Shown here piece by piece: positions 36,548 to 47,317 of a stretch of DNA of 64,000 bases. Every line of letters begins with the position of its first letter. Positions within the stretch are counted from its first letter, which is position 1. A program made the translations under genes and the position numbers. Source of the stretch: Microbacterium sp. GCS4 (GTDB lineage: Bacteria > Actinomycetota > Actinomycetes > Actinomycetales > Microbacteriaceae). The notes below the pieces were generated by a model. The model saw nothing but the letters and a program-made list of their open reading frames with translations, ran no database searches and had not been told where the DNA came from. The stretch covers positions 1,054,001 to 1,118,000 of the forward strand of contig NZ_LGYE01000001.1 in NCBI RefSeq assembly GCF_001262495.1, written 5' to 3'.

Positions 36548-38155
36548 TCAGTGGAAGAAGTGGCGCTCGCCCGTGAAGAACATCGTCACGCCGGCCTTGC
36601 GCGCGGCGTCGACGACCTCCTCGTCGCGGACCGATCCCCCCGGCTGCACGATCGCCGTGATGCCGGCGTCGAGGAGCACCTGAGGGCCGTCGGCGAAGGG
36701 GAAGAAGGCATCGGATGCCGCGACCGACCCGGCCGCGCGGTCGCCGGCGCGCTCGACGGCCAGACGGCACGAGTCGACCCGGTTGACCTGACCCATGCCG
36801 ACGCCGACCGTCGCGTTGTCCTTCGCGAGCACGATCGCGTTCGACTTCACGGCGCGGCAGGCCTTCCACGCGAAGATGAGGTTCTCCATCTCCTCGTCGC
36901 TCGGACGCTCGCCGGACACGAGCTCCCAGTTCTTCGCGACCGAGCCGATGTCGTCGGGGAAGCGGTCCGCGTCCTGCAGCAGCAGTCCGCCCGAGACGAG
37001 GCGCACGTCCATCCGCTCCTGCTGCCAGTCGGCCGGCAGCTGCAGCAGACGCAGGTTCTTCTTGGCCTTGAAGACCTCGAGCGCGGCGGGCTCGAAGGAC
37101 GGCGCGACGATGACCTCGGTGAAGATGTCCTTGAGGTTCTCGGCCATCTTCAGGGTCACGGTGCCGTTCGCGGCGATCACGCCGCCGTACGCCGAGACCG
37201 GGTCGCACTCGTGGGCGCGCAGGTGGGCGCTGGCGATCGGGTCGAGGGCGTTCGGCGCCGTGGTCGCGATGCCGCACGGGTTGGCGTGCTTGATGATCGC
37301 GACGGCCGGCTTCACCATGTCGTACGCGGCGCGCAGCGCGGCATCCGCGTCCACGTAGTTGTTGTACGACATCTCCTTGCCCTGCAGCTGCGTGGCCTGG
37401 GCGATGCCGTGACCGCCCGCACGCGTGTAGATCGCGCCGCGCTGGTGCGAGTTCTCGCCGTAGCGCAGGGTCGCGAGGCGCTCGGCCTGGATCGTGAGGT
37501 GCGCCGGGAGGTCCTCGCCGTCGCTGAGCGTGCCCTCCGCGAACCAAGAGGCCACGGCGGTGTCGTAGGCGGCGGTGTGCGCGAAGGCGCGGGCCGCGAG
37601 CTCACGACGCTGGGACAGGGCCGTGCCTCCGGCCTCGATCGCGCTGATGATGCCGGGGTAGGACTGCGGCGAGACGACGATCGCGACGTTCGCGTGGTTC
37701 TTGGCGGCCGCGCGCACCATGGCGGGCCCGCCGATGTCGATCTGCTCGACGACGTCGTCGCCCTCGGCTCCGGAGGCGACGGTCTCGACGAAGGGGTACA
37801 GGTTGACGACCACGAGCTCGAAGGGCTCGATGCCGAGCTCGGCCAGCTGACGCTCATGGTCTTCGAGACGCAGATCGGCGAGCACCGCCCCGTGCACCTT
37901 GGGGTGCAGCGTCTTCACGCGACCGTCGAGCATCTCCGCCATTCCGGTCACGGTGGCGACGTCGGTCACCTCGTGACCGGCCTCGCGGATGGTGGCCGCG
38001 GTCGACCCCGTCGAGACGATCTCGACGCCGGCAGCAGCGAGGGCCGCGGCGAGCTCGAGGAGGCCGGTCTTGTCGCTCACGGAGACGAGCGCACGGCGGA
38101 TCCGGACGGTGTCGCGGTCGCGGTAGAGCGAGTGGTCGTGGCGGGGGCCGGCCAT
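36548..38155 (-). CDS. purH: Bifunctional AICAR formyltransferase/IMP cyclohydrolase
   Basis: PurH catalyses the last two steps of IMP synthesis. The 535-residue protein has the MGS-like IMP cyclohydrolase domain at the N-terminus ([39 protein letters not shown]) and the AICAR transformylase domain after about residue 200 ([37 protein letters not shown]). It follows purN by 50 bases. Confidence 0.97.
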   Translation of the reverse strand: MAGPRHDHSLYRDRDTVRIRRALVSVSDKTGLLELAAALAAAGVEIVSTGSTAATIREAGHEVTDVATVTGMAEMLDGRVKTLHPKVHGAVLADLRLEDHERQLAELGIEPFELVVVNLYPFVETVASGAEGDDVVEQIDIGGPAMVRAAAKNHANVAIVVSPQSYPGIISAIEAGGTALSQRRELAARAFAHTAAYDTAVASWFAEGTLSDGEDLPAHLTIQAERLATLRYGENSHQRGAIYTRAGGHGIAQATQLQGKEMSYNNYVDADAALRAAYDMVKPAVAIIKHANPCGIATTAPNALDPIASAHLRAHECDPVSAYGGVIAANGTVTLKMAENLKDIFTEVIVAPSFEPAALEVFKAKKNLRLLQLPADWQQERMDVRLVSGGLLLQDADRFPDDIGSVAKNWELVSGERPSDEEMENLIFAWKACRAVKSNAIVLAKDNATVGVGMGQVNRVDSCRLAVERAGDRAAGSVAASDAFFPFADGPQVLLDAGITAIVQPGGSVRDEEVVDAARKAGVTMFFTGERHFFH

Positions 38156-38205
38156 GGAAGGACTCCTTCGAGCGAGAGACGTGCGTGGATGGAAGAGGAA
38201 AACGG

Positions 38206-38784
38206 TCAGTTCAGGGACAGCTCACCGGTGGCGATGCGGCGCACCACGTCGATGAGGAGGCGGCGCTCGACGGGCTTGATGCGCTCGTGCAGGCTGTGCT
38301 CGGTGTCGCCGTCGTGGATCGGCACGCGCTCCTGAGCGAGGATCGGCCCGGTGTCGACGCCGTCGTCGACCACGATGACGCTCGCACCGGTCTCGGAGAC
38401 GCCCGCCGCGAGCGCATCGCGGACGCCGTGGGCGCCAGGGAACTCCGGCAGGTAGGCCGGGTGCGTGTTGATGAGGCGCGGCGAGTGGGCCGCCACGAGC
38501 GAGGCCGGCAGCAGACGCATGAGCCCGCTGAGCACCACGAGGTCGGCGTTCCACACGGCGAGCTGTCGCCCGAGCTCCTCGCCCCAGGACTCGCGGTTCT
38601 CGTGCTCGTGCCAGGGGACCGTGAAGCTCGGGATGCCGAACTCCTCGGCGTGAGCCAGGCCGTCGGCCTGACGGTCGGCTCCGACCACCACGATCCGGGC
38701 AGGGAAATCGGGGTGACGAGCGGCCTCGAGGAGGGCGCGAAGATTCGAGCCGGTGCCCGAGATGAGAACGGCGACCGTGAGCAC
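38206..38784 (-). CDS. purN: Phosphoribosylglycinamide formyltransferase
   Basis: PurN transfers formyl from 10-formyl-THF to GAR, the third step of purine synthesis. The 192-residue protein has [27 protein letters not shown], and [21 protein letters not shown] (with the catalytic Asn and His), and GVDTGPIL with the conserved Asp. It begins with GTG at 38784, 6 bases after a -10 box. Confidence 0.96.
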   Translation of the reverse strand: MLTVAVLISGTGSNLRALLEAARHPDFPARIVVVGADRQADGLAHAEEFGIPSFTVPWHEHENRESWGEELGRQLAVWNADLVVLSGLMRLLPASLVAAHSPRLINTHPAYLPEFPGAHGVRDALAAGVSETGASVIVVDDGVDTGPILAQERVPIHDGDTEHSLHERIKPVERRLLIDVVRRIATGELSLN

Positions 38785-38790
38785 GCGCCC

Positions 38791-38796
38791 AGTCTA
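38791..38796 (-). promoter_or_regulatory. -10 box TAGACT for leaderless purN
   Basis: On the minus strand TAGACT is followed by 6 bases and the GTG start of purN, so purN-purH can be transcribed apart from the upstream DUF6350 gene. Confidence 0.55.
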
Positions 38797-38827
38797 CCCG
38801 GGGCCTGCCGAGGCCTCCGACCTCGTG

Positions 38828-40201
38828 TCAGTCGATCGGATCCGCGGGGTCGCGGCGCGGGAGCCGGAACCCCTCGTCGCTCTGCACCGTCGCGCCGAGC
38901 GGCGAGGTCTCGAAGTCGGGACGGTCGAGACGATCGTCGAACGCCGGGGCGGATGCGGCCATCTCGGCCCTCCACCGATCCGTGCGCTCTTCCGCGAGCT
39001 CGTCACGGTGCCGTGGAGACAGGAGCAGGATCGCAGCGCCGACCAGCACCTCGGCGCCCAGGGCGAGGGCGAAGGCGAGCGGTGCGGGGCCGGTCTCGGC
39101 GAGGCGGCCCGGACCGCTCGAGCCCGAGGCGAGCACCGCGGCGATGGCGGCGACTCCCGCCGTGAGGGCGCCGATGCCCGCGGCGATCGCGAGCCGCGGG
39201 CCTGTGCCGAGCGGAGTGCCCTCCCACACGAGGCGCGAGCGCACCGCCCATCCCGCGAACGCACCGGCGCCGATCGGCAGGAGGATCACGATCAGCATCC
39301 AGATCGACGTGTTCTCGGGAAGCAGTCCGAACAGCGGGATGCCGGGGACCACGCCGAGCTGCGTGCCTGCGGGCGACACGGCGGTGCCCGCCCCGACGGC
39401 GAAGCCGGGACCCGCGAGCCACGACACCGCCCACACGATCACGGTGGGGAGGAACGCGAGCTGGCCGAGCGTGAGCACGGTCGCGCCGAGCGCATCGACC
39501 CGCGAAGCCTGGAACAGGGCGACGACGTCTCCCCCGCGCAGGAGCGTCATGAGGGCGACGGCGAGAGCTCCGATGGCCGTGACCGCGGTGACCGCGATCG
39601 CCGTGCCCCGCACCGCCGCCGCCGGCACCGGACCCCAGTCGCCCCAGGAGTCCACGATGTCGTGCACACGGTCGATCAGGCCGCCGTCGCCGTCCTCCCA
39701 CACCGTGCGCACGGCTCCGGCGACCGCGCCGAGCAGATAGACGGCCGGCGGCAGCAGTATCGCCAGCGCGAGCGGCGTGTGGGCGGCGTCGATGCGAGCG
39801 GTGAGAGCGACGGCGGCCGCGATCACGAGCATCGTGGCCGTCCCCGCGCCGACGCCGAGCGGCCAGGCGCCCGCGCGCGCCGCGCGCGTTCCGGAGCGCG
39901 CGGCGAACAGCAGGGTGAAGACGAGCAGCGCGAGCGGGGTCACCGAGAGGGTGAACGCCGCGGCCTCCGGCGCGATGCCGACCGATCGGACGATCTCGGT
40001 CGACAGATCGATGCTCAGCGGAGCCCCATGGCCGAACTGCCACAGCGTCCCCGTGAGCGGCCAGAGCGCGCCCCAGTCGGCGGCGCCGCCGAAGGCGAAG
40101 GTCCACAGCAGCGTCAGCGGCGCCAGCAGCACGGCGAGGCCGACCGCAGCCGCGATGGCGGCGTCGACGGCGGCGAGGATCGCGACGAGGAGGCGTTGCA
40201 T
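38828..40201 (-). CDS. DUF6350 (PerM-like) polytopic membrane protein
   Basis: This 457-residue protein has about nine to ten hydrophobic helices and then a charged tail of about 60 residues. The sequence and its place directly upstream of purN-purH match the actinobacterial DUF6350 family, called PerM in mycobacteria, where it supports cell division. I begin it at the ATG at 40201 (MQRLLVAILAAVDAAIAA); the longer upstream frame is Arg-rich and crosses the divergent permease promoter. Confidence 0.8.
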   Translation of the reverse strand: MQRLLVAILAAVDAAIAAAVGLAVLLAPLTLLWTFAFGGAADWGALWPLTGTLWQFGHGAPLSIDLSTEIVRSVGIAPEAAAFTLSVTPLALLVFTLLFAARSGTRAARAGAWPLGVGAGTATMLVIAAAVALTARIDAAHTPLALAILLPPAVYLLGAVAGAVRTVWEDGDGGLIDRVHDIVDSWGDWGPVPAAAVRGTAIAVTAVTAIGALAVALMTLLRGGDVVALFQASRVDALGATVLTLGQLAFLPTVIVWAVSWLAGPGFAVGAGTAVSPAGTQLGVVPGIPLFGLLPENTSIWMLIVILLPIGAGAFAGWAVRSRLVWEGTPLGTGPRLAIAAGIGALTAGVAAIAAVLASGSSGPGRLAETGPAPLAFALALGAEVLVGAAILLLSPRHRDELAEERTDRWRAEMAASAPAFDDRLDRPDFETSPLGATVQSDEGFRLPRRDPADPID

Positions 40202-40264
40202 AGCGCTTTCGAGACTACGACGAGAACCCCCGCCGCGCCCGCGGGCGCGCGCGGGACGGCCGAC

Positions 40265-40274
40265 ACGATATCGT
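40265..40274. promoter_or_regulatory. Palindrome ACGATATCGT before the purine permease
   Basis: The 10-bp perfect palindrome lies 19 bases before the NCS2 permease start. TATCGT within it may be the -10 box, or the dyad may bind a regulator. Confidence 0.4.
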
Positions 40275-40293
40275 CTCCCACGGAGGTTTCCCG

Positions 40294-41751
40294 ATGTCAA
40301 CTGCCCCGTCCCCCACACGTCCCACCGCACCCGCGAACGCCCTGGACCGCTTCTTCGAGATCAGCAAGCGCGGATCCACGATCGGCACCGAGGTCCGAGG
40401 GGGTCTGGTGACGTTCGTCACGATGGCCTACATCGTGATCCTCAACCCGATCATCCTGTCCGGATCGGCCGACGTCGACGGCAATTCGCTCGACTTCAGC
40501 GCGGTCGGCGCCGCCACGTCGCTGACGGCCGGCGTCATGACGATCCTGTTCGGCGTCATCACGCGCCTGCCGTTCGGCTTCGCGGCCGGCCTCGGCATCA
40601 ACGCGTTCGTCGCGTTCTCGGTGGTCGGCCAGGTGACGTGGCCCGAGGCGATGGCCCTGGTGATGATCAACGGTCTCGTGATCGTGCTGCTCGCCGTGAC
40701 CGGCCTGCGCAAGATGATCTTCGACGCCGTGCCGTTCCAGCTCAAGATCGCCATCACCGTCGGCATCGGACTGTTCATCGCGTTCATCGGCTTCGTGAAC
40801 TCCGGCTTCGTCACGGCGACTCTGGCCGCATCGCCGCCCGTCGGGCTCGGCGTCGGCGGGTCCGTCGCCACGGTTCCGACCGTGCTCTTCATCGTCACGC
40901 TGATCATCACCGGCATCCTCGTGGCCCGCAAGGTCAAGGGCGGCCTGCTGATCGGACTCGTGTCCGGCACCGTCCTCGCGGTCATCGTCGAGGCGATCTG
41001 GCACCTCGGCGCCGCCGCCGACGGCAACGCCGGCGGCTGGGGCCTCACGGTCCCGGCGCTCTCCGGTGTGCCGTTCAGCCTGCCCGACCTCAGCCTCGTC
41101 GGCGCCGTGGACTTCGGCTTCGATCTCAGCAAGGTCAGCCTCGTCGCGATCGTCATGATCGTCTTCACCCTGGTGTTCTCGAACTTCTTCGACGCCATGG
41201 GAACCATGACGGGCCTCGCGAAGGAGGCCGAGCTCGCCGATGAGAAGGGCGACTTCCCGCGCATCAAGTCCGCGCTCGTCGTGGAGGGCGTCGGCGCGAT
41301 CATCGGCGGTGGCACGTCGTCGTCGTCGAGCACCGTGTTCATCGAGTCCGGCGCGGGCATCGGCGAGGGCGCGCGCACCGGATTCGCGAACGTCATCACG
41401 GGCGCGTTGTTCCTGCTCGCGATGTTCCTCACGCCGCTCACCTCGATCGTGCCCACCGAGATCGCCGCCGCTGCGCTCGTGATCGTCGGCGCGATGATGA
41501 TGGCGCAGATCAAGTACATCGATCTGACGGACTTCGGCGTGCTGCTGCCGGTGTTCCTCACCGTCACGGTCATGCCGCTCACGTACTCGATCGCCAACGG
41601 CATCGGGGCGGGCTTCGTCAGCTGGGTGCTGATCCAGGCGGTGTCCGGCAAGGCGAAGCGCATCAGCCCGTTGCTGTGGGTCGTCGCCGCCGGCTTCGTG
41701 ATCTTCTTCGCACGGGGCCCGATCGAGGCGCTGTTCGGCGTCGGGGTCTGA
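40294..41751 (+). CDS. NCS2-family purine permease (AzgA-like)
   Basis: This 485-residue transporter has 12-14 predicted helices. RGGLVTFVTMAYIVILNPIIL at the N-terminus, AAGLGINAFVAF and GGGTSSSSSTVFIESGAGIGEGARTGF are marks of the AzgA/PbuG group, which imports adenine, guanine or hypoxanthine with protons. Its divergent position next to the purN-purH region fits a purine role. GGAGG lies 8 bases before the ATG. Confidence 0.9.
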   Translation: MSTAPSPTRPTAPANALDRFFEISKRGSTIGTEVRGGLVTFVTMAYIVILNPIILSGSADVDGNSLDFSAVGAATSLTAGVMTILFGVITRLPFGFAAGLGINAFVAFSVVGQVTWPEAMALVMINGLVIVLLAVTGLRKMIFDAVPFQLKIAITVGIGLFIAFIGFVNSGFVTATLAASPPVGLGVGGSVATVPTVLFIVTLIITGILVARKVKGGLLIGLVSGTVLAVIVEAIWHLGAAADGNAGGWGLTVPALSGVPFSLPDLSLVGAVDFGFDLSKVSLVAIVMIVFTLVFSNFFDAMGTMTGLAKEAELADEKGDFPRIKSALVVEGVGAIIGGGTSSSSSTVFIESGAGIGEGARTGFANVITGALFLLAMFLTPLTSIVPTEIAAAALVIVGAMMMAQIKYIDLTDFGVLLPVFLTVTVMPLTYSIANGIGAGFVSWVLIQAVSGKAKRISPLLWVVAAGFVIFFARGPIEALFGVGV

Positions 41752-41769
41752 CCCGCGCACCTCGCAGAT

Positions 41770-41818
41770 CGACACGAACTTCGGACGCCTCCACCGAGGA
41801 CGTCCGGAGTTCGTGTCG
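41770..41818. terminator. Bidirectional terminator with 18-bp stem
   Basis: Arms 41770-41787 and 41801-41818 pair over 18 bases with one G-U pair around a 13-base loop, between the convergent permease and TetR genes. Outer arms CGCAGATC (41763-41770) and GATCTGCG (41827-41834) extend the symmetry. Confidence 0.75.
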
Positions 41819-41834
41819 TTCTGCGTGATCTGCG

Positions 41835-42410
41835 TCAGCCTGTGACCGCGTCGAGAAGCCGGTCGAGCGCCTCGTGCCCGCGCACGCGTGCATCCTCGTC
41901 GTCCGTTCGTCCGCTGAGCCAGACAGCCAGCTCGTTCATCGCACCGGACAGCGCGGCGGTGAGAGGGTCGAGCAATGCGGGAGCGAGCCCGAGCTCTGCA
42001 AGGCCTTGTCTCAGCTCCCGCGCGGGCCCTGCGCCGTCGAGCCGACGCCAGTCCTCCCAGCTGAGCACGGCTGGACCGTCGACCAAGAGCACCCGCGCAG
42101 CCGGACCCCGGGTGATCGCGTCGAGGAACGCATGACTCCCTCGGCGCAGTGCGGCGCGGGTGTCGTTCGTGTCACCCGTGGCGGCGACGATGGCCTCCGC
42201 CACGGCCTGCTGCTGCACCTGCGCTACGGCCGCGAACAGTCCGGCTTTCGACGTGTAGTGGTGATAGACCGCGCCGCGGGTGACATCGGCCGCACGCGCG
42301 ATGGCGTCGACGGATGAGATGGCGAACCCCCGCTCGGCGAAGTGCTCGGTAGCAGCGCCGAGGATGCGAGCGGCAGTGAGGGCGGCGTCGGAGGCGGAAG
42401 CGCGAGGCAT
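41835..42410 (-). CDS. TetR-family repressor of the VOC gene
   Basis: This 191-residue TetR protein has the N-terminal helix-turn-helix ([43 protein letters not shown], about residues 12-55) and an all-helical ligand domain. AAAGGAA lies 5 bases before its ATG. It is divergent from the VOC gene; the AT-rich region between carries repeated TTGTATGTA units that overlap both promoters. Confidence 0.9.
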   Translation of the reverse strand: MPRASASDAALTAARILGAATEHFAERGFAISSVDAIARAADVTRGAVYHHYTSKAGLFAAVAQVQQQAVAEAIVAATGDTNDTRAALRRGSHAFLDAITRGPAARVLLVDGPAVLSWEDWRRLDGAGPARELRQGLAELGLAPALLDPLTAALSGAMNELAVWLSGRTDDEDARVRGHEALDRLLDAVTG

Positions 42411-42430
42411 GGAGTTCCTTTACGTGCGAC

Positions 42431-42476
42431 TTGTATGTATTCTAGTCACGCAGCTATACAAACATGTTGTATGTAA
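42431..42476. promoter_or_regulatory. Overlapping divergent promoters with TetR operator
   Basis: On the plus strand TTGTAT (42431-42436) and TATACA (42455-42460) are 18 bases apart, a good promoter for the VOC gene. The unit TTGTATGTA occurs at 42431-42439 and 42468-42476 and inverted as ATACAA at 42456-42461, so ATACAA and TTGTAT flank CATG around the -10 box. On the minus strand TTGTAT (42456-42461) and TACATA (42434-42439) can serve the TetR gene. Confidence 0.7.
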
Positions 42477-42486
42477 AGGAGAGGTC

Positions 42487-42888
42487 ATGGAGATCACGAG
42501 CTTCTACCCGGTCCTGATGGTCGACGACGTCGAGGAGTCGGCGCGTTTCTATCGCGAGGAGCTGGGCTTCGAGACCACGTTCGAGGCGGACTGGTACATC
42601 AGTCTGCGGTTCGAGGGCGGCGAGCTGGCGATCCTCGACCGTCGGCACGAGACGATTCCCGAGGGCTTCCGTAAAACCGTGCGGGGACTGCTTCTCAACG
42701 TCGAGGTGACGGATGCCACCGCCGAGTATGCGCGTCTGATCCGAGGTCGCGGGCTCCGCGAACTCCTGCCGCTGTGCGACGAGTCCTTCGGGCAGCGGCA
42801 CTTCATCGTCGAGGCTCCGGGCGGCGTGCTCATCGACGTGATCGAGGAGATCGAGCCATCCCCCGAGTTCGCCGCCGCGTTCGCCTGA
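42487..42888 (+). CDS. VOC-superfamily (glyoxalase/bleomycin-resistance-like) protein
   Basis: The 133-residue protein has two beta-alpha-beta-beta-beta halves of the vicinal-oxygen-chelate fold: [25 protein letters not shown], then [29 protein letters not shown] lies 5 bases before the ATG 42487; longer in-frame starts overlap the TetR gene. Members bind or detoxify small electrophiles or antibiotics. The TetR partner suggests induction by such a compound. Confidence 0.82.
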   Translation: MEITSFYPVLMVDDVEESARFYREELGFETTFEADWYISLRFEGGELAILDRRHETIPEGFRKTVRGLLLNVEVTDATAEYARLIRGRGLRELLPLCDESFGQRHFIVEAPGGVLIDVIEEIEPSPEFAAAFA

Positions 42889-43008
42889 CAGCATCCGTCT
42901 CGGTGCGAGAACTCTCAGAAGACACGAACCGCGCATCGCTGGCCGAGAGCGCCCGAGATTCCTGTCGACCGGCGAATCCGTGATGGGGCGCGCGCGGCCA
43001 CCGGGCAT

Positions 43009-43043
43009 GAGAAAGGCCCCGGGGTGGAGCCCGGGGCCTTCTC
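43009..43043 (-). terminator. Terminator of sucCD
   Basis: GAGAAAGGCCCCGGG pairs with CCCGGGGCCTTCTC (one bulged A) 16 bases after the sucD stop. Confidence 0.8.
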
Positions 43044-43058
43044 GTACAGCTTAGCGCG

Positions 43059-43973
<915 letters not shown>

Positions 43974-43979
43974 TCAGTC

Positions 43980-45146
43980 TCAGGCGTTGGCGAGCTCGGC
44001 GGCCTTGTCGGCGCCCTCGTCCATGGTGGCGGCCAGGGTCACGAGCGGGTGCGCGTACTCCGCGAGGATCGCGCGTCCCTCCTCGACGCGGTTGCCGTCG
44101 AGGCGCACGACGAGCGGCTTGGAGGCCGCGGAGCCGAGGGTCTCGAGGGCGCCCTTGATGCCGTTGGCGACGGCGTCGCACGCCGTGATGCCGCCGAAGA
44201 CGTTCACGAACACGCTCTTGACCTGCGGGTCGCCGAGGATGACGTCGAGGCCGTTGGCCATGACCTCCGCCGAGGCGCCGCCGCCGATGTCGAGGAAGTT
44301 CGCGGGCTTGACCCCGTTGTGGTTCTCACCGGCGTACGCGACGACGTCGAGCGTCGACATCACGAGACCCGCGCCGTTGCCGATGATGCCGACCTCGCCG
44401 TCGAGCTTGACGTAGTTGAGGCCCGACTTCTTGGCCTTCGCCTCGAGCGGGTCGGCGGCGTCCTTGTCCTCGAGCTCCTCGTGCTCCGGGTGGCGGATCT
44501 CCGAGGCGTTGTCGTCGAGCGTGACCTTGCCGTCGAGCGCGATGATGTCGCCCTCCTCGGTGCGGACGAGCGGGTTGACCTCGACGAGCGTCGCGTCCTC
44601 GCCCTTGTAGACGTCGAACAGCTTCACGAACACGTCGGAGACCTTCTCGACGAGGTCTTCAGGGAACTTCGCGGCGCGAGCGATCTCGACCGCCTTCTCC
44701 TTGTCGATGCCGGTGAGCGGGTTGACCTCGACGCGCGCGAGCGCCTCGGGACGCTCGACGGCGAGCTCCTCGATCTCCATGCCGCCCTCGACCGAGCACA
44801 GGCTCAGGTAGGAGCGGTTGGCGCGGTCGAGCAGCACGGAGAAGTAGAACTCCTCGGCGATGCGCGCGCCCTGCGCGACCATGACGCGCTTGACGACGTG
44901 GCCCTTGATGTCGAGGCCGAGGATGGCCTTCGCGGCCTCGTACGCCTCGTCGGGGGTCTTGGCGACCTTGACGCCGCCGGCCTTGCCCCGGCCACCGGTC
45001 TTCACCTGAGCCTTGACGACGACGACGCCGCCGATCTTCTCGGCCGCCGCCCTCACCTCTTCGGGGGTGTCCGCGACGATGCCGGCGAGGACCGGCACTC
45101 CGTACTTCTCGAAAACGTCTCGTGCCTGGTACTCGTACAGATCCAC
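43980..45146 (-). CDS. sucC: Succinyl-CoA synthetase beta subunit
   Basis: The 388-residue beta subunit has the ATP-grasp domain ([46 protein letters not shown]) and the C-terminal ligase domain ([29 protein letters not shown]). I use the GTG at 45146 because it gives the canonical DLYEYQ start and follows GAAGGAACC; a longer frame runs into the divergent promoter region. Confidence 0.96.
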   Translation of the reverse strand: MDLYEYQARDVFEKYGVPVLAGIVADTPEEVRAAAEKIGGVVVVKAQVKTGGRGKAGGVKVAKTPDEAYEAAKAILGLDIKGHVVKRVMVAQGARIAEEFYFSVLLDRANRSYLSLCSVEGGMEIEELAVERPEALARVEVNPLTGIDKEKAVEIARAAKFPEDLVEKVSDVFVKLFDVYKGEDATLVEVNPLVRTEEGDIIALDGKVTLDDNASEIRHPEHEELEDKDAADPLEAKAKKSGLNYVKLDGEVGIIGNGAGLVMSTLDVVAYAGENHNGVKPANFLDIGGGASAEVMANGLDVILGDPQVKSVFVNVFGGITACDAVANGIKGALETLGSAASKPLVVRLDGNRVEEGRAILAEYAHPLVTLAATMDEGADKAAELANA

Positions 45147-45183
45147 TGTGGTTCCTTCACTGGGCTGCTGTCTGGTAATTCTC

Positions 45184-45201
45184 TCGATGTCGAGACATCG
45201 A
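45184..45201. promoter_or_regulatory. 18-bp perfect dyad upstream of sucC
   Basis: TCGATGTC and GACATCGA flank a GA centre. It lies 38 bases before sucC and 88 bases before the divergent TetR-type gene, a likely operator for one or both. Confidence 0.6.
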
Positions 45202-45276
45202 CCAGTCCCCCAGCCTACTACCTCGGCCTGGACGTCTCGGAGCGTCGCAACCACTGGCGCGAGGCCGTCGAGGTTC

Positions 45277-45282
45277 TAGGCT
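45277..45282 (+). promoter_or_regulatory. -10 box TAGGCT for a leaderless TetR gene
   Basis: TAGGCT ends 6 bases before the ATG at 45289, with no ribosome binding site. Confidence 0.55.
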
Positions 45283-45288
45283 TTCGCT

Positions 45289-45951
45289 ATGCGAGACTTC
45301 ACCGATTCGCGCGACGCCGTCGTCGCCGCCGCTCTCGAGCTGTTCCAGACGCAGGGCTTCGACCAGACCTCGGTCGAGCAGATCGCCAAGGCCGCCGGCG
45401 TCTCCCGGTCGACGTTCTTCCGCCAGTTCGGCGGCAAGGAGGACGTGGTCTTCGCCGACCACGAGGTCATGCTCGACCAGCTGCGCGAGTTCCTCGCCGA
45501 GGGGCACGACGACCCGTGGGGCGCGGTGTGCGCGGCATCCGAGTCGGTGTTCGCCCATTTCGCACGCGACCCCGAGCTCGCGCGCCGGCGCTATCAGGTG
45601 GTCCGGCAGGTGCCGGTGCTGCGGGAACGCGAGATCATCACGGTGTTCCGCTACGAGCGCCTGTTCGACGAGTACCTGCGCAGCGCGCTACCGGGTGTGG
45701 ATCCGCTGGATGCGGTCGGCTTCGCCGCCCTTGTCACGGCGGTGCACAACCATGTGCTGCGCCAGCTGCTGCGCGGACGCAAGAAGGTGCCGCTCGCGAC
45801 GCTGCAGACCGCTCTGGCCGATGTGCGTCGTCGCTACGGGGTCCCCGCGGAGGCCGAGACGGGCGCGCCGGACGACGTCGTCGTCGCGGTCTTCCCGCGG
45901 TCGATGCCGGTCGCGGAGATCACGCGACGGCTGCGCTCACAGCTCGACTGA
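45289..45951 (+). CDS. TetR/AcrR-family regulator
   Basis: This 220-residue regulator has the helix-turn-helix VVAAALELFQTQGFDQTSVEQIAKAAGVSRSTFFRQFGGKEDVVF (about residues 10-55) and an alpha-helical C-terminal domain. It sits between sucCD (divergent) and an acyl-CoA dehydrogenase (same strand). Perfect dyads occur in both flanking gaps, so it may control either. Confidence 0.88.
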   Translation: MRDFTDSRDAVVAAALELFQTQGFDQTSVEQIAKAAGVSRSTFFRQFGGKEDVVFADHEVMLDQLREFLAEGHDDPWGAVCAASESVFAHFARDPELARRRYQVVRQVPVLREREIITVFRYERLFDEYLRSALPGVDPLDAVGFAALVTAVHNHVLRQLLRGRKKVPLATLQTALADVRRRYGVPAEAETGAPDDVVVAVFPRSMPVAEITRRLRSQLD

Positions 45952-45999
45952 GCAGGCCCTGCCGCACGCGGTCGTGCGGTCCGCCGCATCCTTCGTCGT

Positions 46000-46012
46000 G
46001 AAACCGAGTTTC
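46000..46012. promoter_or_regulatory. Dyad GAAAC-CGA-GTTTC before the acyl-CoA dehydrogenase
   Basis: A 13-bp inverted repeat 36 bases upstream of the dehydrogenase start. TACGAT at 46018-46023 may be the -10 box. Confidence 0.4.
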
Positions 46013-46048
46013 GAGGAGTACGATACTCAGGTCCACGAAGGAGTCCTC

Positions 46049-47284
46049 ATGAGCACCGCAGCTTCCCCGATCCCCGGCGAGAGCGTGTCGTCGTACGACG
46101 TCACCGGACGCCAGGACAGCGACTACTACGCCGTCTTCGCCGACATCCCCGCCGCCGACCGCGAGGCCTGGGAGCGCGCCAAGGCATACATCGACGAGGT
46201 CGGCCCGCAGATGGCCGAGGCCTGGGACCGCGCGGAGTACCCGCTCGACGCCGCCCGACGGATGGGCGAGATGGACCTCGTGGTCGATGGGATCGAGCAT
46301 CCCTCCCTCACGCGCCTCTCCCCTCTCGCCGCCGGCCTGGTCAACATGGAGATCTCCCGCGGCGACGGGTCACTGGGCACGGTTCTGGCCGTGCAGGGCG
46401 GCCTCGCGCTGCGCACGCTCGCACTCTTCGGCTCTCCGGCGCAGCAGGAGCGCTGGCTCACCGGGCTCGCGGACGGATCGGTCCTGGGTTCGTTCGCGCT
46501 CACCGAACCCGACCACGGCTCCGACTCCGTCTCGCTCGAGACCGTGGCCCGCCGCGACGGTGAGGAGTGGGTGATCCGCGGTGCGAAGAAGTGGATCGGC
46601 AACGGCGCCTCCGGAGGCATCACGTTCGTGTGGGCGCGCGTCGACGACGAGTCCGCCGCCGAGCACGGTGCGGTGCGCTGCTTCCTCGTCGAGCAGGAGA
46701 CCGCCGGCTACACCGGCACTGTGATCCCCGGCAAGGCCTCGCTGCGCGCGATCCACCAGGCGCACATCCGCCTCGACGACGTCCGCGTGCCGCTGGACGC
46801 CGTGCTGCCGGGGACGAAGAGCTTCAAGGACGCGTCGACCGTGCTGTACGCCACCCGCTCGGGCGTCGCCTGGTCGGCGCTGGGCCACGCCACCGCCTGC
46901 TACGAGGCGTCCCTCGCCTACGCGACGCAGCGCGTGCAGTTCGGCAAGCCCCTCGCGAAGTTCCAGATGGTGCAGGAGCGCCTCACGCACATGCTCGAGG
47001 ACCTCACGGCCATGCAGCTGTACTGCCGCCGCCTGGCCGACCTCGAGACGGCGGGCGAACTGCGCCCCACCCAGGCCTCGCTGGCGAAATTCCACAACAC
47101 CCGCGCGGCCCGACGCGTCGCGGGCATCGCCCGGGACCTGCTCGGCGGCAACGGCATCCTGCTCGAGAACGGCGTGATGCAGCACATGGCCGACATCGAG
47201 GCGATCCACACCTACGAGGGCACCGAGAGCGTGCAGGCGCTGCTGCTCGGCCGGGACATCACCGGGATGAGCGCGTTCGTCTGA
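46049..47284 (+). CDS. Acyl-CoA dehydrogenase (glutaryl-CoA dehydrogenase-like group)
   Basis: This 411-residue flavoenzyme introduces the alpha-beta double bond into an acyl-CoA. It has the FAD motifs ALTEPDHGSDS and WIGNGASGG, the QRVQFGKPLAKFQMVQ segment, and the catalytic base Glu in IEAIHTYEGTESVQ, as in glutaryl-CoA dehydrogenases. The substrate is not certain. GAAGGAG lies 5 bases before the ATG 46049; longer in-frame starts overlap the TetR gene. Confidence 0.9.
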   Translation: MSTAASPIPGESVSSYDVTGRQDSDYYAVFADIPAADREAWERAKAYIDEVGPQMAEAWDRAEYPLDAARRMGEMDLVVDGIEHPSLTRLSPLAAGLVNMEISRGDGSLGTVLAVQGGLALRTLALFGSPAQQERWLTGLADGSVLGSFALTEPDHGSDSVSLETVARRDGEEWVIRGAKKWIGNGASGGITFVWARVDDESAAEHGAVRCFLVEQETAGYTGTVIPGKASLRAIHQAHIRLDDVRVPLDAVLPGTKSFKDASTVLYATRSGVAWSALGHATACYEASLAYATQRVQFGKPLAKFQMVQERLTHMLEDLTAMQLYCRRLADLETAGELRPTQASLAKFHNTRAARRVAGIARDLLGGNGILLENGVMQHMADIEAIHTYEGTESVQALLLGRDITGMSAFV

Positions 47285-47317
47285 GTGCGGCCGGACGCGT
47301 GCGGCGACAGACGTCCG

